The notes under the pieces: model-generated
What the model was told of the DNA's origin: nothing
What the model saw: the letters and a program-made list of their open reading frames with translations, nothing else
Databases searched by the model: none
NCBI GenBank assembly: GCA_015179045.1
Contig: WHUZ01000038.1
Coordinates: forward strand, 434,001-498,000
Direction: 5' to 3'
DNA from: Kalaharituber pfeilii
Lineage: Eukaryota; Ascomycota; Pezizomycetes; Pezizales; Pezizaceae
DNA length: 64,000 nucleotides
Translations under genes and position numbers: made by a program
In this document: piece by piece, positions 56,304 through 64,000 of the stretch
Layout: each line of letters opens with the position of its first letter
Numbering within the stretch: position 1 is the first letter of the stretch

Positions 56304-56451
56304 TGTTAGAGATCTACAGTAATGTCGGAGTGTCGGAGGTGTCGGATATCAGAGAGGTCCGTGATAAAGGGTGGTAAGGGCCCGAGAGCAACCTCATGCT
56401 CTATTTCTATAGGTGTATTACTTTGGCTACTCTCTCTACGAAGGAATAACA
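56304..56451. repeat. Uninterrupted copy of the window-start repeat
   Basis: 148 bp from TGTTAGAGATCTACAG to AAGGAATAACA, matching 1-75 and 931-1009 in inverted orientation. It lacks the MITE and so marks a related empty site. Flanks GTTTC and ATCAT do not match. Confidence 0.8.
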
Positions 56452-57162
56452 ATCATCTCTTTCTACCCAAAGCTCAACAGTTTCCTTTGGGAGCGGTCGA
56501 AGGAAACGAAAGGGGAGTGGCAGTGGAATTAGACAGGTGTTGAGGTTCTTTCAGGAATCCGGTCGCCCCAGAGACGGGCCAGGAGGGGTTTATTAGTCTG
56601 AGCTGCGGATTCCCGCCTTACCCCTGGCTACGAGAACAGCCTTACCCATACTATCTGCATTTTGTCTCAACACTATTGTCAGGGATCTTGGACGTTGAGG
56701 TGTTTGCTCGCACCAACCCTACTGTATTCAAAAAAAAGGCCGGAAAAATCACATCTATCGAAGCACGCACGAAAAGATCTACAAAACGGTTCTTCAGGTT
56801 AGATATTTCTGCAAACCCGAAGGTTAGTCTATGGTAATTTATATTCACAAATTTGCACGCGGTAACATATAACACAATGCACGTAGTGACCTTCGCTGCC
56901 GAAATAATTCCTTCTTTCATTCCCACGCTAGACTATGGTGAGCATAAATAATATTGCACTACAAAAGCAAGTAGACTAAACCAGCAAGCAATAGAAATGG
57001 ACTGCCAAAACACGTAACCACCCTCTTTTCCCAACCACCCCTTTCTCAAAGCCTCCGCCCCTGCCTCTACGAGCGCCTGAATCCTGTCACCTTGATCCTC
57101 CTTTGTTGCATGAGATGGATATATATGTATAGAGAGGCAAAGTTTTGGAATAGAACTAGAGT
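56452..57162. other. Downstream flank of the NLR gene
   Basis: Two minus-strand frames occur: 56926-56651 (91 codons, SAAKVTTCIVLYVTACKFVN) and 57196-56933 (87 codons, with a hydrophobic C-terminus ISIACWFSLLAFVVQYYLC) that overlaps the NLR stop in another frame. Neither has a recognised domain; an alternative 3' exon of the NLR is possible. Confidence 0.3.
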
Positions 57163-60100
57163 CTAGCTGCGAGGCGATTTCGACCTCCGATGGCACACCA
57201 GGTCTGCACTTACGCTCAGTTTTCGCTTCTGTCCAGGTGAAGGTGTGGTCGGCGAGGGGTTCAATTGTGCACCACGATCACGGAGCAGCTTGACTATTGG
57301 GTGGTATTGCCTGTCAATCGCTATAGAGAGGGGTGTTCTGCCACGTCTATCCGGTAAGTTAATGTCAAGTTCTGGTCGTCCGAGCAACAGGCGGACTACA
57401 GCCTCATGTCCATATTTGGCTGCCCTGGACAATGGTGTTTGGCCGTCTGAATCCGCCATATTGACATCGACATCGGCTCGCTCAAGCAACAAGCGGACTA
57501 CAGCCCCACGTCCACGTACGGCTGCCTCGGATAATGGTGTTAGGCCGTTTGAATCTGCCATATTGACCTCGACATCGGCTCGCTCAAGCAACAAGCGGAC
57601 TACAGCCTTATCTCCATGTTGGACTGCCCACGCCAATGGCGTGTAGCCGTGGTCATCCGTCATATTGATATCGACATTGGCTCGCTCAAGCAACAAGCGG
57701 ACTACAGCCTCATGTCCACCTACGGCTGCCCAGGATAATGGTGTTAGGCCGTTTGATCTCGTTATATTGACATCGATATCAGCTCGCTCAAGCAACAAGC
57801 GGACTACAGCCTCATGTCCGTGTTCAGCTGCGTAGGACAATGGTGTTCGGTTGGTGTATCTGCCTGCCATATTGACATTGACATCGGCTCGCTCAAGCAA
57901 CAAGCGGACTACAGCCTCATGTCCGTGTTCAGCTGCGTAGGACAATGGTGTTCGGTTGCCTGCCATATTGACATCGACATCGGCTCGCTCAAGCAACAAG
58001 CGGACTACAGCCTCATGTCCATGTGCGGCTGCCCAGGATAATAGTGTTCGGCCGTCTGAATCCGCCATATTGACATCGCCATCGGCCCGCTCAAGCAACA
58101 AGCGGACTACAGCCTCATTCCCATGTGCGGCTGCCCAGGATAATGGTGTTCGGCCGTCTGAATCCGCCATATTGACATCGACATCGGCCTGCTCAAGCAA
58201 CAAGCGGACTACAGCCTCATGTCCACCTTCAGCTGCGTAGGACAATGGTGTTGGGCCCAAACCCGCCATATTGACATCGACATCGGCTCGCTCAAGCAAC
58301 AAGCGGACTACAGCCTCATGTCCGTGTTCAGCTGCGTAGGACAATGGTGTTCGGCTGTTTGAATCTGCCATATTGATATTGACATCGGCTCGCTCAAGCA
58401 ACAAGCGGAATACAGCCTCATGTCCATGTTCGGCTGCCCAGGATAATGGTGTTCGGCCGTTTGAGCCTGCCATATTGACATCGACATCGGCTCGCTCAAG
58501 TAACAAGCGGACTACAGCGTCATGTCCACGTTTGGCTGCCCAGGACAATGGTGTTGTGCTGAAACCCGCCATATTGACATCGACATCGGCTCGCTCAAGC
58601 AACAAGCGGACTACAGCCTCATGTCCACGTTCGGCTGCCCAGGATAATGGTGTTCGGCCCAGTTCGTCTGCTATATTGACATCCACATCAGCTCGCTTAA
58701 GCAACAAGCGGAATACAGCCTCATGTCCACATTTAACTGCGTAGGACAATGGTGCTCGGCCGCAAGCCGCCATATTGACATCGACATCGGCTCGCTCAAG
58801 CAACAAGCGGACTACAGCCTCATGTCTACGTTCGGCTGCCCAGGATAATGGTGTTCGGCCCAGTTCGTCTGCTATATTGACATCCACATCAGCTCGCTTA
58901 AGCAACAAGCGGAATACAGCCTCATGTCCACATTTAACTGCGTAGGACAATGGTGTTCGGCCGCAAGCCGCCATATTGACATCGACATCGGCTCGCTCAA
59001 GCAACAAGCGGACTACAGCCTCATGTCCACGTTCCGCTGCCCAGGATAATGGTGTTCGGCCCCGTTCGTCTGCAATATTGACATCCACATCAGCTCGCTC
59101 AAGCAACAAGCGGACTACAGCTTCATACCCACATTTAACTGCGTAGGACAATGGTGTTCGGCCGCAAGCCGCCATATTGACATCGACATCGGCTCGCTCA
59201 AGCAACAAGCAGACTATAGCTTCGTGACCCTGTGCAGCAGCGTAGTGCAACGCCGTGCTGCCGCAGCTAGCTTTTTCATTCGGATCCACAATTTTCTTCA
59301 GCAGAACACGGAGGATACACTCAACCCCGAACGAGGCGACAGCATGCAAGCTCATAAATTTGCACTCATAATCCCAAATCCATCTGCTGAACCAACACTC
59401 CAGTTCCATAACAGCTGGGCAGCATTCACGTTGAAGCATTGTAACAGCAAGGTTGCAAGTAGTTTCATCACACTGCTTTCGCGCATGATGGCCCCATTGA
59501 GAACATGCGTACCGAAACAAAGCGTAGCCGTCATTTAGTATCTGATACTTATTAGTTGAACGATAGTAGGTAATTAGGTCGGAGAAGTCCAGGTAGGTAA
59601 TACAGGTCCTTGCAATCAGGTTATGGCCGGTTGGAAAGTATTTCTCATAGTAGGATTTGAGATACTCCTGGAGTGTGTAATGTACTAGACGAACTGTTGA
59701 CGTTTCATCATCTATTGTCACTAGCCCACAGCAACAGCGCAGTATTATGTTTGCAGAGGGAATGTTGTTGCGATGCAGAGCCTTATCCCCATCTTTTACC
59801 GAGAGTGCATGGCGCAGCTCTATGACTTTCAATGGTCGCTCTGCTAGGTATGTCCACATGAGAGCTCTCATGCCTAGATCATATCGGGATTGACTCTGTG
59901 ACTCTCGCATCCTCACTATGGTTCCATTATATGCCGCATGAAGACCCGGAGGAAGGCTGTGAAGAGCAAATCTTCTCATAGCCACAGTTACCTCATCTAA
60001 GATCATGTCGATGTGCAAGACTGAGAGCAAGAACCTAGATTTGACGTTTAGTTATCATGTTCATACAATGTTTATCAGGATTTGGAATAGATCATACATT

Positions 60101-61748
60101 CCCTGTGCTTTCGTTGGCAGCAGCTTCAGTATTTCGTTTTTGAGCTCGCTATTCATGGCATCTTCACCGTTCTCAATGATATCCCTGTCAATGCGGTGGT
60201 TGAGGTATGCTTGAATGTCTTCCTCCTGAGCTACTATTCTCAACGTACTGGGATCACATAGGCAGCGATTAACCTGGTCTTGGACATGTGGACGCGCGGT
60301 AAAAAATAAATGCACATTAAGGTTCGTGGATCGGTTTTCCGAACTGGGAATATGCGAGTGCAGCATCTCATGTACTGCCTTCAGGAAGTCTAACCTTGTC
60401 TGATCCTGTAGCTCATCAAGTGCGTCAAGCAGAATGAAGATTTCATCCAGCTCTGCACAAAGATGTTTCAGCATCAAATGTGCTTTGTCAATGGCTAAAC
60501 TTTCTCTCTTCTCATAAGCGGATTTGAAGTGATCGTGAATTGACTGGGGTAATCGAGTTCCAGAGGATATAAACTGCAAGACTAATTGTTTGACAAAACT
60601 GCCAATAATGTGGACCAGATTCTGTTCTCTTCGGTCTCGATAGTCACAGTATAGATATACATCACTTGTTCGCTGTCTTATTAAATTGGCAGAGATGTAG
60701 TCAATGACAATTGAGCTTTATATACTTCTTCAGCCTCATTGTCCGTGGTGCAGAAATGGTAGGTATACTTACGCAATCACAGTCTTCCCGACCCCTGGCT
60801 CACCATAACAGCCCAAAACCTGATTGCTTTCACTCTTTGATTGGCCTTTTATCCATTCTTGAAACTGGTCACTCTGGAGGATCCATTTTCCGGTATTCTC
60901 TAGCCTACTATTCTTGATATCCTGATGTCTTTTTTGTGGCTCAAGGGGCGATAACCAGGCAAGAAGTTTTTCCACTAATACCAAGCAAGCCGGAAGTTAG
61001 CACGTGCAGTATAGTTCAAGCAAGAATGAAAGAAGAGATTTAGGAACTCCATACCATCCATATTTTGCTGTATAATCTGAACCCCACTCTTGATTTCCTG
61101 CAGCTCCCCAGCTAACTTGTCAATTTCCGAGACAAAGTCTAAAACCTCCCTTATGCTGACGCTCATTTTCTTCATCTCAGCTGCAGCTGCAGTAGATGCA
61201 TCTTGAAACAATGGTAGCAGAGAGTCGACCTTCTGTTTTTGCTCTGATAGTGCCATCATTACTTCTTCCGAGGTCTGTGAAAGTAATTCACTATTAAATA
61301 TTAACTAACATGTTTAGAACAATTTATGGTGTGAAACTTACCAATTTGCAATAGTAAGCGAAAACTCGATTATTTGGGCACAGTTATGCAAGGTTGAGGC
61401 TACCTCAAGGTACTCTTGCTTATGAAATGGCCACCTGAGTCGGTCTTTGAAACCTGCGGACTGAAACTTGATGAGAGTTGAGTGTAAATGTTCGATTTTG
61501 CCCTTGCAGATACTCATGACGTTGCATAGGATTGAAGTAGGTTGAAAAGTCCCCTTCTTATCCTCCTTTGTCAAAAATGTAGTTAGCTGTCGAAGAACAT
61601 GGCTCAAAGCACTGATCTCCACTAGCAACGTTTGCGCATCCTTCGGGGCAGATTGGACTTGGCTAGTGTATTCCTTGAGGATGTTTGTGATCTCGATAGC
61701 AAGTGAGAGCAAGCCGGCAATTCCGGTTGCAATTGTGAAGGGATCCAT
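57163..61748 (-). CDS. NLR-like receptor: fungal N-domain, NACHT, about 20 ankyrin repeats
   Basis: Five exons (61748-61342, 61290-61055, 60974-60773, 60715-60098, 60034-57163) total 4335 bases, coding 1444 aa in frame; introns of 51, 80, 57 and 63 bp have GTAAGT or GTATG donors. The start MDPFTIATGIAGLLSLAI is the hallmark of the fungal STAND N-terminal domain; 38 earlier codons in the same frame are taken as leader. Then come WLSPLEPQKRHQDIKNSR, Walker A GEPGVGKTVIA (residues about 275-285), Walker B IFILLDALDEL, FFTARPH, and KAQGMFLLSVLHID spanning the last intron. The winged-helix-like region ends near HYTLQEYL. About 20 ankyrin units (RTPLSWAAERGHEAVVRLLL type) fill 59270-57240. The tail PGQKRKLSVSADLV is basic. 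Such proteins act as cytosolic non-self or stress sensors by nucleotide-dependent oligomerisation; the role of this one is inferred. No gene for a partner effector is recognised next to it. Confidence 0.93.
57240..59270 (-). repeat. Coding tandem array of about 20 ankyrin units
   Basis: Units of 33-35 codons share near-identical DNA; LLLERADVDVN and GHEAVV recur almost unchanged. Units 2-3, 4-5 and 6-7 form a two-unit block (RTPLSYAVKCG... then RTPLSWAAER...) repeated three times. The first and last units are the most divergent. Confidence 0.93.
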
Positions 61749-64000
61749 CAATGCAGTACTGTTAATAGACCAACAACAGTAAGACTGCAATATTGCAAGA
61801 TCAATGCCGATAGTATGAGGTATCACCGTCGTTGTTAGGTCTATAATTACACAGAGCGTCAAGTTGCCAATGCATCAACCCCGCACCAAGAGCCAATCAG
61901 AGCGCTCAATACGCAAACCACGGATCTATAGGTATGCAGAAGGGAAAGAGAATACAGAAGAGCCTTTCGGCCTTTCTCCTAAAATATTCACACAATTCAT
62001 CATCTGCCGCTGAAAAGGAGAAAAGAAAAAGAAAAACAAAAAAATTAGAAAACCGTCTCCAACGCTGCGCGGAGCGCTGAATTCGTTAGAGGGCTGGATT
62101 CGCGAGCGAGACAAAAATACTCCATCACAGTGCTACTCTCGAGCTTACAGTAAATCCGGTTGAGGTCTGGAAGAGTATAAATTATACGTTATTATGGTTC
62201 CATATTTGAACAAGAATCATACTTGCTATCCCTCGTTTGCGCAACGTAAAACTACTCTGACTAGCGCATAATTAGTCAGTCATTCCAATACTTTCCAAAC
62301 GAGCGAGTGAGTACACACCGTCTGTCTATGCCAAGCTGCTGCCGGTTGAAATCTTGAGGGCATGCGCCATCTGTCCGCCACACTGATACCTCTCTCATAG
62401 TCCACGTGGCTGGAGTTACAGAGCGCAGCGCTGCTGGCATTCATGTGACAGGTTTTATAACGTATGGCACCTGACTATGCCAGCCGCATTAGGCAGCGAA
62501 GGTGGGAGAGTTTGAACGGCAGTAGTGAAGTCGTTGCGCTGGGGGAGGGGACGAATAGTAGAGCAGTTAGGGGAATGCATGGAGTTTCCTTGTCATGCAC
62601 ATCAGCCGCATTATTAGTTGTGCTCCATCCCGCCCATCTATAGCTCCTTTAAAAATGGTTTTTGGATTCGTTTGTTGCAATTTCGCGCATTTCACACAGT
62701 TGAATCTTCCGATGGATATTTATGTGGAACTAAATCGCTCACCAAAGTTAATGTGAATTTAGCATCCTAAAGGTAGCTAGCCGTCCGGGTCCATCTGCGG
62801 GCGATGCGGGTAGTAGTAAGTAGGCCCCTTGGTTGACTTTGTGCCGTGGTTCTAGACTTGGTGATAAATGGTAGGGCGGTAGTGACATGAAGCTACGCAG
62901 AACGCGATTACGCAAAATCTGCGCACGGAAAGCATACGTTGAAAAACAAGGATATGAAGAAATAAAAGTAACCATGAAAATCAAAATAAAAAGTAAAAAA
63001 TAACAAAAAATACTACCGGCAAGTATTAGAGTAGCAAAACAAAGCCAGTATGGTAGTGCTCCGAAAATGCGAGGGTATTGCTGGTTCAGTACTACAAGTA
63101 AGTTCTACTTGGTACGTATCGGGGAAATCAATGAACCCGGTGCATTCGTAGGCGAAAAGCAAGATAATGCGGGATTTGAAAATTGAGGCAACAATGCTCC
63201 TGGCAATGCTCCGGTGTGGAGACGACGACGGAACAGGTGAAGTAAGCTTGGCATGGAGGGCATGTGGCAGTACTTGAGGCGATACCATATGTATATAGAC
63301 CATCTGTACTACAGCACGTATACTCAACAACCTTGTCTTCTCTTCTTTTTCGCACCTACGCTTTCGCCGTCGTACTCGCATTTTGTCGTACGTTCGTTCC
63401 GCCAGTTCTCACTGCTCCGGTCCCTCGAAAGGCAATAGTGGATACTATCTGTCTGTCTTACTCCGGGTACCTTATTGCAATCGGAGCCGATTGACCCGTC
63501 GCAGGTCTATCGATAACCCTGGGGTTGCTCTTTCTGCGTTTAGCGTCGTGGAGTAAGGAAGTGCCGCATCGATGTGGCATGCATCTTCATACCGAGGATA
63601 GTGACCTGCCTCACTCGAGTTAGCTTGGGGGTTACGTTTAACATGTGCAGTGACATTTTCTTCTCCTGGTAGCCTTGCACGAGAAGTGATATAATTTTTT
63701 TTTTGCGCCCATTGAACTCTCGAGTACTTTTTGCCTTCGCCATTTGATTGAATATATCGGTTTCATTCATAATTGTATCGAACATTCCTTAGAACATGTC
63801 GACGGAGATATAGTTAGCAAATGGAGATATTCAATGTCTATAGAGGCCTGTACTTACTTCACTTCAATATCAAGGGTTGGTCATGTGAAATCCTAAGCCG
63901 AAGCCACGCCTGCAACTGTATTCCAATGGAAAATTGCAGCCATTGCAGAGCATTCCATATGCAACACTTGCGTTGTAAGCTGATAATGCTGGAGTCTGAA
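61749..64000. other. Upstream NLR flank and window end, no gene
   Basis: The minus-strand NLR promoter should lie just above 61748. Remaining frames are under 123 codons and have no domain. The last minus-strand frame (63785-63540, MFDTIMNETDIFNQMAKAK) could be a small gene but is unsupported. No repeat tails were found. Confidence 0.4.

Noticed and set aside
1..56451. Matching inverted repeats at 1-1009 and 56304-56451 as the ends of a 55-kb mobile element.
   Set aside because: The repeat is short, one copy holds a MITE, no tyrosine recombinase or other captain gene is seen, and the 56304 copy lies well before the window end with unrelated flanks. A dispersed repeat explains it better.
57245..58744. 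Plus-strand frames rich in SARSSNKRTTASCP repeats.
   Set aside because: They are antisense shadows of the ankyrin array.

Overview
The window looks like repeat-rich, gene-poor chromosomal DNA of a filamentous ascomycete, possibly a Pezizomycetes-like fungus (the class is an inference). The evidence is short introns of 49 to 75 bp with GTAAGT-type donors, one N-domain/NACHT/ankyrin receptor gene of the fungal NLR type, low-complexity Ser/Pro-rich orphan proteins, and many Tad-like LINE remnants with RNase H domains. No bacterial, viral or CRISPR features were seen.

Layout. 1-1010: an 855-bp foldback MITE inside a short LTR-like repeat. 1040-6992: LINE remnants, including a 5'-truncated LINE-B copy (2166-3876) and a LINE-A fragment split by a 206-bp solo LTR. 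7500-10438: two divergent orphan genes. 10832-14500: a gag-only LINE derivative, a hAT-type MITE, a solo LTR and a LINE-A end. 15737-22326: three host genes (513-aa orphan, a Ser/Pro-rich protein, a single-pass membrane protein). 22330-31450: mostly repeats and degenerate DNA, including a mariner-type foldback MITE interrupted by a LINE tail. 31907-33489: F-box gene with a frameshift. 34951-40550: LTRs, a degenerate unknown gene, tRNA-Arg(TCT) and a LINE-B fragment. 44154-45377: membrane protein gene. 46960-50787: a decayed LINE-A with four nested insertions. 50790-57160: no convincing gene. 57163-61748: five-exon NLR gene encoding 1444 aa. 61749-64000: nothing supportable.

The dominant theme is target-primed retrotransposition. 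LINE families A and B each end in a 3' hairpin plus poly(A). More than a dozen insertions consist of almost nothing but that hairpin and the poly(A), many with 6-15 bp target-site duplications. Several begin exactly at the base of the hairpin, which is not what random 5' truncation predicts; this is the most unusual signal here. The host genes show no operon-like logic. The NLR gene is a candidate for non-self recognition because its roughly 20 ankyrin units are nearly identical and partly arranged as a three-fold duplicated two-unit block.
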